The position numbers and the translations under genes are program-made. Below the pieces are notes generated by a model. It had not been told where the DNA came from. It saw nothing but the letters and a program-made list of their open reading frames with translations, and did not search any database. This document shows positions 9,772 to 17,300 of a DNA stretch of 64,000 bases, in pieces. Each line of letters opens with the position of its first letter. Position 1 is the first letter of the stretch. This stretch comes from Nitrobacter vulgaris. Lineage in GTDB: Bacteria > Pseudomonadota > Alphaproteobacteria > Rhizobiales > Xanthobacteraceae. The stretch is taken from assembly GCF_002028545.1 (NCBI RefSeq), contig NZ_MWPQ01000003.1, positions 62,001 through 126,000 on the forward strand, in the 5' to 3' direction.

Positions 9772-10680
9772 CTAAAACGGACTGACGGAAAAATACCGCA
9801 GCCACAGATCGGTATACCGGCCTTTCTCCCAGATCCGGAATAGCGCCCAGTTCAGTGTCTGGCGCAGCACGTCATTGCCCTTTTTCACAGCAATGCCGAT
9901 GCCCTCGCCGAAATAGCGGCTCTCGATAAAGGGGCCGCCGCTGAATGCGCAGCAGCTTTCCGAATCGGTGCCGTTGATCCAGAACGCCAGTGAGATGGCG
10001 TCACCGAAAATAAAGTCGACTTCGTTCCGGCGCAGCGCCTGCCGCAGCGTCTCGTCGTTCGGATAGCCGTGGAGTTCGGCGTCGGTGAAGAAAACCTTGA
10101 GGTAGGCCTCGTGCGCGGATCCCCCGATGACGCCAACCTTCTTACCCTCGAGATACTCCGGGCGCACCTCGGCCATGACGACGTCGCGCCGTGACACGAA
10201 GCGGGCAGGCGTTCGATAGTAAGGGTCGGTGAAATCCACACGCTTGCGTAATTCCGGAGTGACCGCGAGAGAGGCGATGATGGCATCGCCCCGGTTACTG
10301 GAAAGCGCGTCCACCAGCGTCTCGAATCGCCGCATCTGTACCGTGCAGGTGACCTTGATCTCCTCGCACAGGGTGCGCGCCAGATCGACATTGAAGCCGG
10401 CCGGGTTGCCGTCGGGACCGGTATAGTTGAAGGGCGGATAGTCGGTTTCCGTCAAAAAGCGAATCACGGTGAGGCGGGACAGATCGGGCCGGTCCGGACG
10501 GTGGCGCGGATCCCAGAAGCCCGGCACGGCCTGCGGCGCGACGGTTGCGGTCTGCGCGCGCGCGCAGCCGGTCGCTGCTCCGGCAACCAATATCCAGCCG
10601 GCGGCGAGCAAACAACCCAGCGTGGCCGCGCCGCGGCGGATCAATCTTTCGTTGTCGGAAACTGTAATCTGTGGTTGCAT
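9772..10680 (-). CDS. Periplasmic solute-binding protein (amino-acid ABC transporter type, SBP_bac_3)
   Basis: This is a 302-residue protein with a twin-basic and hydrophobic export signal ([20 protein letters not shown]) and a family 3 solute-binding fold. Visible features are [30 protein letters not shown] near the start of the mature domain, and motifs such as [18 protein letters not shown] and [13 protein letters not shown]. No permease or ATPase gene lies nearby, so it may serve a distant transporter or act in sensing. It is divergent from the glycosyltransferase gene with a 48-base gap. The ligand is probably an amino acid or similar polar solute, by family only. Confidence 0.85.
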   Translation of the reverse strand: MQPQITVSDNERLIRRGAATLGCLLAAGWILVAGAATGCARAQTATVAPQAVPGFWDPRHRPDRPDLSRLTVIRFLTETDYPPFNYTGPDGNPAGFNVDLARTLCEEIKVTCTVQMRRFETLVDALSSNRGDAIIASLAVTPELRKRVDFTDPYYRTPARFVSRRDVVMAEVRPEYLEGKKVGVIGGSAHEAYLKVFFTDAELHGYPNDETLRQALRRNEVDFIFGDAISLAFWINGTDSESCCAFSGGPFIESRYFGEGIGIAVKKGNDVLRQTLNWALFRIWEKGRYTDLWLRYFSVSPF

Positions 10681-10728
10681 TGACGGGGGCTTTTCGAACG
10701 GAGGGTTTTATAGACCATCCGGAACGGG

Positions 10729-12794
10729 ATGCGAGTATCGTTTGCGTGGGGACGCGACTTGCCGGGGCGGAATCGTGTAGAGGATGGCGGCCGGGCCGAC
10801 GCGCTCCGCCGTGCTGTGCCTGAGAGTTCGGCGCTTGCTCCCGGCTTCATTTGCATCCCCCGGTCGAGCAACGATAACTGGTTGGGCGACCCCGAGCCCG
10901 GTCCGGCGAGCGAACTGGATTGCCTGCGGCATGTTCTCGCTCCGGCGCTGCTGAGCGCTGCCGAGGCGCGCGGCCGGGAAGTGGGCACCGGCGCGGATCA
11001 AGCGCTGATCCGGTCGGGCGTCATTGATAAAGACGCTTATCTGCAAGCACTTTCCTTTCAAACCGGTCTTGCGATCGAGACGTTCGCCGAGATTTCCCGC
11101 TCCGATTGCCCCTTGCCCGATCGTTACTTATCCCGCGTCGCACAACACGGGCTGCTTCCGCTGCGCCAGCGAGGACAGTTGCTTTGGGTTGTCGCGCCGC
11201 GCGGGTTCACGGTACGGCGACTCTGCCGTCTCGCCGCCGCCTATCCATCTTTACGCGACCGGGTCCTGCTGACATCGAAGCAAAACCTCGATCACTTTCT
11301 GCTGCGGCAGGAGGCGGGCGACGCGCTCGGCCGCTCCGCCGCCAATGCGCTCGGCCGACGATTCCCGGCCCTGTCCGCTGCGCCGGCTGCCGACGACACC
11401 TCCCGCGGACGCCGGCTGCGCACAATGCGACGGCTTGCTCAGACTGTCCTCCTGAGCGTTATGATGACGCTGACGCCGACGGTCGTCCCGGACATCTGGA
11501 GCAGCGCGCTGGCGCTGTGGTTCCTCGCATTTATCGGCTTGCGGCTCGCGGCCAGCTTGACGCCGCGGCGCTCGGTCCGGAGCCCGCCACGCATTCCCGA
11601 TAATTGTTTGCCGGTCTACACGGTGATTGCGGCGCTTTATCGCGAGGCCTCATCGGTCGCGTCGCTCTTACAAGCCATCGGAGCCTTGGACTACCCGCGC
11701 GAAAAGCTCGACGTTATCATCGTGATCGAGCTTGACGATCTCGAAACCCGCGCCGCTCTGGCAAGACTTGGGCCGATGCCGCAAGTCCAGGTCCTGCTCG
11801 CTCCGGCGGAAGGGCCGCGCACCAAACCGAAGGCGTTGAACTGCGCGCTGCCGTTCGCGCGCGGCAGCTTCACCGCCGTATTCGATGCCGAAGATCGTCC
11901 TGATCCCGGCCAGTTACGCGCCGCGCTCGATGCCTTCCGTACTCAAGGCGTCGATGTCGCCTGCGTGCAGGCCAGCCTTTGCATCGAAAACCAGTCGGAC
12001 AGCTGGCTCTCGCGCATGTTTGCCGCCGAATATGCCGACAGTTCGACGTCTTCCTTCCCGGGCTCGCGTCCTTCGGCGTGCCGCTGCCGCTCGGCGGATC
12101 GTCGAACCACTTCCGCACCGCGGTCCTTCGCGAGGTGGGCGCCTGGGATGCTTACAACGTCACCGAGGATGCCGACCTCGGCTTTCGGCTGGCGCGCTTC
12201 GGCTATCGATCGAGCACCTTCGCGTCGACGACTTTCGAGGAGGCGCCGGCGCGTTTCGGCGGATGGTTGCGCCAGCGCTCGCGCTGGATGAAGGGTTGGA
12301 TGCAGACCTGGAGCGTGCATATGCGCCGGCCCCGGCGGTTATGGAAGGACGCGGGCGCAAAGGGGTTTTTCACGCTGAATGCCATCATCGGGGGCAACGT
12401 GCTGACGGCGCTGACCTTTCCGATCCTCGTCGTCGATATGACGTTGCGCTTGCTGGCGGATGCCGGCGCCATCAGCGGCGGATTTGCCACGGGCGCGGTC
12501 ACGCCGCTGCATCTGACCACAATCGCCGCCGGCTTCGTCTCCACGATCGTGGTTGGCCTGATGGGCCTTGCGCGGCGCGGGCAGTTGCATCAGGGCTGGA
12601 TCCTGGCGTTGACGCCGATCTATTGGGCTTGTCTTTCGATTGCGGCGTGGCGCGCGCTGTATCAACTGCTGAGCGAACCATATAAATGGGAAAAGACCGA
12701 GCATGGCCTTTCCCCGCAAATCCGATCAGCCGCCGCCTCGCGGATGCTCGTCCCCCGCGACACGGCTGCGCAACGGTGGCAGCGCTACAGATAA
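10729..12794 (+). pseudogene. Family 2 glycosyltransferase with N-terminal MshEN-like domain, broken by a one-base frameshift
   Basis: Two overlapping frames together encode one membrane glycosyltransferase of about 688 residues. The upstream frame (10729 to about 12039) has an MshEN-like segment (ADQALIRSGVIDKDAYLQAL), two TM helices and GT2 motifs ALYREASS and FDAEDRPDPGQL. The downstream frame (from about 12039 to 12794) continues with GVPLPLGGSSNHFRT, TEDADLGFRL, QRSRWMKGWMQTW and further TM helices. The junction at 12036-12042 reads GACAGTTC where GACCAGTTC would restore Asp-Gln-Phe, so a single C is missing. Motifs on both sides are intact, which suggests a recent mutation or a sequencing error. 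No slippery heptamer is present. The acceptor glycan is unknown. The end overlaps the convergent sco gene by ten bases. Confidence 0.82.
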
Positions 12795-13381
12795 CGCTTG
12801 AGATCGGCGGCGGCCGCTTCAGCCGAACGTTTGAGATCGAACGGCGAGACGAAGCGGCCCTCGCGATCCATCAGATAGATCAGCGCCGTGTGATCCATCG
12901 AATAGGCACCATCCTTCAGCGGGACTTTTTTTGCGTAAACCCGAAAGGCGGCCAGGGCTTTCTGGACAGCCGCCGGATCGCCGGTCAAGCCTTTCAGATG
13001 TGGGTCGAAGCTGGAAAGATAGCTTGCCATCGTTTCCTGCGTATCGCGTTCCGGATCGACCGTGACGAAATAGGCGTTGATGCGGTCGGCGTCCGGCCCC
13101 ATCGCCCGCAACACCTCCGACATCTCGAACAGCGAGGTCGGGCAGACGTCGGGGCAGTGGGTATAGCCGAAGAAAATAATTGTCGGCCTGCCGACCATGC
13201 TCTTTTCGGTGACAGTCTGACCGGTCTGGTCGGTCAGTTTGAATGGGCCGCCGCCGATCGACGTTGCGGTGCGCGTGCCGGCGAACCCGCCGAGCAGCCA
13301 GAGCACCACCGTGAGACCGACGACGAGACTACCGGCGAAGGCCGCAAACAGGATCAGCGGACGGGCGAATCTATTTGACAT
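12785..13381 (-). CDS. SCO1/SenC family copper-binding thioredoxin-fold protein
   Basis: It is a membrane-anchored periplasmic chaperone that delivers copper to the CuA site of cytochrome oxidase or acts as a thiol oxidoreductase (family role). Residues 9-31 form the TM anchor. The copper ligands are visible as CPDVC (Cys76, Cys80) within FFGYTHCPDVCPTSL and His164 in SMDHTALIYL. At 198 residues it has normal length. No oxidase genes lie within the window. An ECF sigma/cupredoxin unit about 2 kb away on the other strand may be functionally related, but that is inference. Confidence 0.93.
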   Translation of the reverse strand: MSNRFARPLILFAAFAGSLVVGLTVVLWLLGGFAGTRTATSIGGGPFKLTDQTGQTVTEKSMVGRPTIIFFGYTHCPDVCPTSLFEMSEVLRAMGPDADRINAYFVTVDPERDTQETMASYLSSFDPHLKGLTGDPAAVQKALAAFRVYAKKVPLKDGAYSMDHTALIYLMDREGRFVSPFDLKRSAEAAAADLKRYL

Positions 13382-13454
13382 CGGGTATCCTTGGTATCGC
13401 GCCTTCCGAAGGCCGCGTCCTCGCTATCAAGCCTTCGTAACTTGCGGAAAAGCC

Positions 13455-13556
13455 TAGAGCATTTTCGCTTCTGACGAATCAGAGGCGAAGCTCTAGATTG
13501 TTGTTTGACGCGTTTTCTTCACGCGAACAGGTCACCACTTCGCTCGAAAACGCTAT
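13455..13556 (-). repeat. Dispersed palindromic element (family A, copy 2)
   Basis: On the reverse strand this reads TAGCGTTTTCGAGCGAAGTG, then TTCGCGTGAAGAAAACGCG, then an inner hairpin TTCGCTTCTGA / TCAGAGGCGAA flanked by AGAGC / GCTCT. It matches the copies at 2215, 35640 and 42405. It occupies much of the 361-base gap 13382-13742. The rest of that gap (13557-13742) shows no gene that I can support. Confidence 0.65.
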
Positions 13557-13742
13557 GGAAGCGGGCGGCGAGGCCGGAAGCGTGCGTCGCGAAGACCCAG
13601 TGGTTCCGTAGCGCGCCCACAGCGCCCTGCCGACACGGCGAGGCTTCAGATAAGGCCAGTCTCGCCCTTAAGGCAAGCGCAACCGGGTGCGATCACGTGG
13701 TGATGAATTGGCCACTTTTGACGATGAATTGGCAATGTCAGA

Positions 13743-14204
13743 TCAGCGCGCCGACGATGCCTGCGCGTCAAGGTAGCATGGACGATACATGTCAGCGAGT
13801 TGGCGGCCACGAAGAAAGATCATGCGCCGCGTCAAACCACCGCGCTCTTTGATCCAGCGCTGGATTGCGGAAGGGTACATCGAATACAGCATAAGGGTCG
13901 CCTCGGAATTGGTGACGGCGCGGCCGTTCGATCCGAGATCCCAAGCGGCATGAAACCCGAGAGCAGCGTGGGACGTCACGCAAATCTTGTCATGCGGGAC
14001 CGTACCGAGAACGATGGTGCAAGCTGATGCACATAGACCGTCGATGATGACGGACTGGCCAGAATTGCGAACGGCCTCATATTTATCAAGATAGGTTCCG
14101 ATCCGGCCGCCCCGATCCTCTCCGATCCGAACCACGGCATGACTTGCAGCAACATGTCCCAGCAGGAATATCACTGCAAGCAATCCCGTCACGACCCTCA
14201 TCAT
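13743..14204 (-). CDS. Secreted ClpP-like periplasmic protein (COG3904-type), function unknown
   Basis: From ATG 14204 the protein has a clear signal peptide (MMRVVTGLLAVIFLLGHVAASHA) and a mature domain of about 130 residues. The stretch SVIIDGLCASACTIVLG places a Ser after a small-residue turn, and SHAALGFHAAWD supplies a His. This is the arrangement of predicted periplasmic ClpP/crotonase-fold proteins common in Bradyrhizobium relatives. Cysteines in LCASACT and KICVT may form a disulfide. An in-frame start at 14342 would add 46 residues with no family look and would hide the signal peptide. Protease activity is untested inference. Confidence 0.7.
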   Translation of the reverse strand: MMRVVTGLLAVIFLLGHVAASHAVVRIGEDRGGRIGTYLDKYEAVRNSGQSVIIDGLCASACTIVLGTVPHDKICVTSHAALGFHAAWDLGSNGRAVTNSEATLMLYSMYPSAIQRWIKERGGLTRRMIFLRGRQLADMYRPCYLDAQASSAR

Positions 14205-14498
14205 CTGCCCCGTGTCGATTTCGAATCGGCGGTGATCTTTGTGCGACTCCAAGTCCGTAGCCTCTGGTGAGATTGGCGTTTTGTCCAGATCGCCTTGATC
14301 ACTCAAATAAGATTCGAATTCAGTGTTGCCGACGCGCTGCACTTACCCGAGCGTGTTCGGCTTAAACCCAGGTCGCGTGAAGAAATGCTTGATCAATTTG
14401 CTCGGATACCGAGGCAAAACCGGTATCTACTTTTTCTCACGCCGCTCGAACGGGACGATTCATCGGGACAGCGGAATTATGGTTAACAAACTAATGCC

Positions 14499-14531
14499 GG
14501 GAACCTGGCCGACTTTGCCGCATCTATTCCT
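14499..14531 (+). promoter_or_regulatory. Putative ECF-type promoter upstream of the sigma factor gene
   Basis: The sequence reads GGGAACCTG, ten bases, CCGCATC, then TATTCCT. The same two blocks with identical spacing occur at 15265-15297 ahead of the DUF4142 gene. GGAAC is a typical ECF -35 core, and the CATC block sits at the correct distance for a -10. This suggests that the sigma factor drives its own gene. The wider gap 14205-14559 contains no other supported gene. Confidence 0.65.
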
Positions 14532-14568
14532 CTAACGGTGGAGTATCCCGAGATCCGGAGTGAGGCGC

Positions 14569-15261
14569 ATGCAACAGGTTCAGTCCCGGCTCGTCGCCGG
14601 CCCGTGCGACGACGATCTAGAACTGGTTCGCCGCGCTCGTGCGCGCGACGAAGGCGCAATCCGTGCCATCATGCAGGCGAATAATCGCAAACTGTACCGG
14701 ATCGCGCGTGGCATCCTGCGCAACGATAGCGAGGCCGAGGACGTCGTGCAGGAAACCTACGTTCGTGCCTTCACGCATCTTGAGAGCTTTCGTGGCGACT
14801 CCCGTCTCGCAACCTGGCTGGCGCGTATCGCCATCAACGAGGCGCTTGGCCGGAGGCGACGCCTGCGCCCCACCGTCGACTGGACCACGCTGGAGCCGGG
14901 TGTGCTGAACGCCCAGATCATCCAGTTTCCCGTGTCCGCCGTTTCCGATGACCCCGAAAAAACCATGGCCCAGCGCGAAATACAGCACATCGTCGAGCAG
15001 GCGGTTGACGAACTGCCCGAGGCATTCCGCATCGTCTTCATCACCCGCGTGATCGAGGGAATGAACGTGGAGGAGACCGCTGAGCTCCTCGATCTCAAGC
15101 CGGAAACCGTGAAGACGCGGCTTCATCGTGCTCGCACGATGCTGCGTGCGAACGTGGAAAAGAAGGTCGGCCCGGTCATGATGGAGGCCTTTCCCTTCGC
15201 CGGCAAACGATGCGCGCGCCTGACCGATGCGGTTCTCGGCCGGCTTGGTCTGACTAGATAA
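14569..15261 (+). CDS. ECF-type RNA polymerase sigma factor
   Basis: This is a 230-residue sigma-70-family factor. Region 2 is visible in AIMQANNRKLYRIARGIL, NDSEAEDVVQETYVRAF and FRGDSRLATWLARIAINEAL. Region 4 is in VDELPEAFRIVFITRVIEG, MNVEETAELLDLKPETVKT and RLHRARTMLR. A C-terminal tail of about 45 residues (EAFPFAGKRCARLTD...) with a single Cys follows region 4. ATG 14569 is used; GTG 14560 is three codons upstream, with CCGGAG before it. No anti-sigma gene is adjacent. The same promoter-like motif lies before this gene and before the downstream DUF4142-cupredoxin pair, so a small autoregulated unit is likely. Confidence 0.93.
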   Translation: MQQVQSRLVAGPCDDDLELVRRARARDEGAIRAIMQANNRKLYRIARGILRNDSEAEDVVQETYVRAFTHLESFRGDSRLATWLARIAINEALGRRRRLRPTVDWTTLEPGVLNAQIIQFPVSAVSDDPEKTMAQREIQHIVEQAVDELPEAFRIVFITRVIEGMNVEETAELLDLKPETVKTRLHRARTMLRANVEKKVGPVMMEAFPFAGKRCARLTDAVLGRLGLTR

Positions 15262-15264
15262 TTC

Positions 15265-15297
15265 GGGAACCTGTTCCGCGGGGCCGCATCCAATCCT
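15265..15297 (+). promoter_or_regulatory. Putative ECF-type promoter upstream of DUF4142-cupredoxin
   Basis: GGGAACCTG, ten bases, CCGCATC, then CAATCCT, with spacing identical to the motif at 14499. It lies 60 bases before the DUF4142 start codon and after the sigma gene stop, so it would transcribe the two downstream genes. Confidence 0.65.
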
Positions 15298-15356
15298 GTG
15301 TATCGCAACAAAACGTCCGGCGATTTTCGAATCGCGGCGTCACAGGAGTATCAAGA

Positions 15357-15878
15357 ATGTTCGTTCGACTGAGCACGGCGATCGCCGCCGCAGCACTGCT
15401 AAGCAGCGGTGCCTTCGCGCAGGGCGCGAAACCCACCGATCCGCAGATCGCGCATATCGCCTACACCGCCGGCGTCATCGATGTCACCGCGGCGAAGCAG
15501 GCGCTGGAGAAATCCACCAACAAGGACGTGAAGGCCTTTGCCGCCGATATGGTGCGGGATCATGAGGCGGTGAACGACAAGGCGCTCGCACTGGTCAAGA
15601 AGCTGAAGGTCACCCCTGAAGACAACGACACCAGCCGCACGCTGTCCAAGAACGCCGCCGCCAAACTCAAGGAGTTGTCGAAACTGAAGGGCGCCGCGTT
15701 CGACAAGGCCTATGTCGACAACGAGGTCGCCTATCACAAGGCGGTCGACAACGCCCTTGAAACCCTGCTCATTCCGTCGGCCAGCAATGACGAGCTGAAG
15801 AGCCTGCTGCAAACGGGGCTGAAGATCTTCCAGGGCCACGAGCAACATGCCGAACAAGTCGCGGCCGAACTGAAGTAG
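15357..15878 (+). CDS. DUF4142 domain protein, secreted
   Basis: It has a signal peptide (MFVRLSTAIAAAALLSSGAFA) and a single helical DUF4142 domain (ferritin-like four-helix type by family). Features include DVTAAKQALEKSTNKDVKAF, MVRDHEAVNDKAL, YVDNEVAYHKAVDNAL and IFQGHEQHAEQVAAEL, in which His and Glu residues are regularly spaced along helices. The family function is not established; members are often stress-induced under ECF sigma factors. The cupredoxin gene starts nine bases after its stop, so the two are almost surely co-transcribed. Confidence 0.9.
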   Translation: MFVRLSTAIAAAALLSSGAFAQGAKPTDPQIAHIAYTAGVIDVTAAKQALEKSTNKDVKAFAADMVRDHEAVNDKALALVKKLKVTPEDNDTSRTLSKNAAAKLKELSKLKGAAFDKAYVDNEVAYHKAVDNALETLLIPSASNDELKSLLQTGLKIFQGHEQHAEQVAAELK

Positions 15879-15886
15879 GGCGCGCC

Positions 15887-16243
15887 ATGAAACCGGACGG
15901 ATATCTCCCGATTGCCGCAGCCTTGGTAATCTCAGCCCTGAGCATCGTGGGCATGGGGGTCGCGACCTTGGGACTATCCGCCGCGGCCCGCGCGGCGACG
16001 GTTCGAGTTTCGATGCAGGACCTCGCTTTCATGCCGGTCGAGACGGAGGCCAAGGTCGGCGACACCATCGAATGGGTCAACGAGGACATCTTCGCACATA
16101 CCGCGACAGCGCGAAACGGCGACTGGGACGTGACGCTGCCGCCGAACAAAACCGTCAGGCTCGTTCTGAAAAAGGCGGGAATGATCGACTACTACTGCCG
16201 CTTCCATCCCAATATGAAAGCCAGGCTGACGATCGCGCCGTAG
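15887..16243 (+). CDS. Cupredoxin (plastocyanin/azurin-like blue copper protein), exported
   Basis: This small periplasmic copper protein has about 118 residues, with an N-terminal export signal (residues 8-36). The type 1 copper ligands can be read directly: His70 in DIFAHTATA, then Cys103, His106 and Met109 in YYCRFHPNM. The sequence VGDTIEWVNED is typical of the amicyanin/plastocyanin-like group. It is coupled to the DUF4142 gene and lies downstream of the ECF sigma gene. A role in electron transfer or copper handling under envelope stress is inferred. The redox partner is unknown. Confidence 0.92.
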   Translation: MKPDGYLPIAAALVISALSIVGMGVATLGLSAAARAATVRVSMQDLAFMPVETEAKVGDTIEWVNEDIFAHTATARNGDWDVTLPPNKTVRLVLKKAGMIDYYCRFHPNMKARLTIAP

Positions 16244-16299
16244 TCCTTGGAAGCCGGAAGCGCACGGTCGAGCGGCAGGAGACCACCGAACGACGTTGG

Positions 16300-16370
16300 A
16301 GCGGGCGAAGGGAATCGAACCCTCGTATGCAGCTTGGGAAGCTGCCGTTCTACCATTGAACTACGCCCGC
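16300..16370 (-). tRNA. tRNA-Gly (anticodon CCC)
   Basis: The reverse strand gives a 7-bp acceptor stem GCGGGCG/CGCCCGC, a D arm with AGTTCAATGGTAGAAC, an anticodon stem-loop GCAGC-TTCCCAA-GCTGC with anticodon CCC, and a T arm GAGGGTTCGATTCCCTT. CCA is not encoded. It lies between the cupredoxin gene and crcB. Confidence 0.96.
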
Positions 16371-16475
16371 TTATCGGCTCTCCATCCCCTGATGTAACCG
16401 ATGGCGCTCAGCCCGCCAAGACGTCAAGCGAGCGAACCGCTCCGCAACAGCGGGGAAAATGTCCGAAGGATCGTT

Positions 16476-16856
16476 CTAAAGCACCCGCACGATCTGTAAG
16501 CCCGCGATCACCGCGCCAACCGATAGCACGACGGAAACGATCATGTAAAAGGCGGCGGCAGCCACTTCGCCCCGCTGGATCAGATAGAATGAATCGAGCG
16601 AGAACGTGGAGAACGTGGTGTAGCCGCCGCAGATTCCGACGATAAGGAAGATGCGTACGGCTTGAGGCAGACTCCATCGGACAGCGAACAGGCCGGCGAA
16701 CAGTCCGATCAGAAGCGACCCCGTGACATTGATGACGAGCGTTCCCCACGGAAACTTCGGGCCCAGCAATTTGCCGAAACCGATGGCGACGAGATAGCGG
16801 GCCACCGATCCCAGCGACCCGCCGGCTGCGACGGCCAGGATATACGTCCACTTCAA
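16476..16856 (-). CDS. crcB: Fluoride ion channel/exporter CrcB (Fluc)
   Basis: It exports toxic fluoride through a dual-topology membrane channel. The 126-residue protein has four hydrophobic segments and the family motifs AAGGSLGSVARY, WGTLVINVTGS and ICGGYTTFSTFSLD. TTG at 16856 (read MKWTYILAVAAGG) is preferred: AAGGAG lies eight bases upstream, the TTGA overlaps the stop of the preceding small gene, and the product starts like other CrcB proteins. ATG at 16880 would add eight residues. It is the second gene behind a fluoride riboswitch, so expression should rise with fluoride. Confidence 0.95.
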   Translation of the reverse strand: MKWTYILAVAAGGSLGSVARYLVAIGFGKLLGPKFPWGTLVINVTGSLLIGLFAGLFAVRWSLPQAVRIFLIVGICGGYTTFSTFSLDSFYLIQRGEVAAAAFYMIVSVVLSVGAVIAGLQIVRVL

Positions 16857-17062
16857 GGCTTTTGCTCCTTCTGCGGCCATTCGGCCATACCGCCCAAGAC
16901 GCCGATGACCACCAGAGGGATCGCCAGAAGAACCGCCAGAGAGATCAATAGGGAAATCACCGGGAGGGTCTCGGAATCCATCAGGTAGCCGATCGCAACG
17001 GCCACCCAGCAAACGCCGACGCCCCACAACGAGACCGATAGCGAACTCGGAAGTCTGTTCAT
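16853..17062 (-). CDS. Small two-helix membrane protein in the fluoride operon, function unknown
   Basis: The 69-residue product has two hydrophobic segments (LWGVGVCWVAVAIGYLM and VISLLISLAVLLAIPLVV, the latter followed by a Gly-rich end) and a charged C-terminus EWPQKEQKP. The start is ATG 17062, with GTG 17065 just before it. Its stop overlaps the crcB TTG start, which indicates translational coupling, and it is the first gene after the fluoride riboswitch. I do not recognise a family. A role in fluoride resistance is suggested only by position. Confidence 0.7.
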   Translation of the reverse strand: MNRLPSSLSVSLWGVGVCWVAVAIGYLMDSETLPVISLLISLAVLLAIPLVVIGVLGGMAEWPQKEQKP

Positions 17063-17100
17063 CACGCGCCCTTTCTCGGGCGCAGCGGGGAAGGAAATAG

Positions 17101-17172
17101 CTCCTACCGACGCAAAGGCGCCCGGTAGGAGTCATCAGCCTGCGGCGGTTGTCGGGGGACTCCATCCCCATC
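17101..17172 (-). promoter_or_regulatory. Fluoride riboswitch (crcB motif) with switching hairpin
   Basis: The reverse strand reads GGGGATGGAGTCCCC (17155-17169), then AACCGCC, then GGCTGATGACTCCTAC (17125-17140). These are the conserved blocks of the fluoride aptamer. The terminal CTCCTACCG of the aptamer can instead pair with CGGTAGGAG at 17101-17109. That competing hairpin overlaps the ligand-binding core and is followed by a weakly T-rich stretch. Fluoride binding would prevent it and turn the downstream membrane-protein/crcB operon on. Confidence 0.93.
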
Positions 17173-17186
17173 GATTTCGGTTATGC

Positions 17187-17237
17187 TAGAGCATGATCCC
17201 GAAAAGGGGAAGCCGGTTTTCGGATAAGATCATGCTC
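17187..17237. repeat. Dispersed palindromic element (family B)
   Basis: AGAGCATGATCCCGAAAAG at the left pairs with TTTTCGGATAAGATCATGCTC at the right to form a long imperfect hairpin. A diverged copy with the same layout occurs at 61995-62045. It lies between the dCTP deaminase gene and the fluoride leader. Confidence 0.7.
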
Positions 17238-17300
17238 AATCAAAGGATGAGGCTAGTGCCTTTCCGCTTCTGATGGACTCAGCAGCAGGCCTTTACGATC

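Noticed and set aside
12030-12045. Programmed -1 frameshift in the glycosyltransferase
   Set aside because: No slippery heptamer and no stimulatory structure are evident; a simple one-base loss explains the shift.
14294-14308. FNR/FixK-like TTGATCACTCAA upstream of the ClpP-like gene
   Set aside because: The half-sites are two bases too close for the FNR/FixK consensus.
14295-14535. Short frames between the ClpP-like gene and the sigma gene
   Set aside because: They overlap the putative ECF promoter and the opposite gene's start, with no ribosome site.
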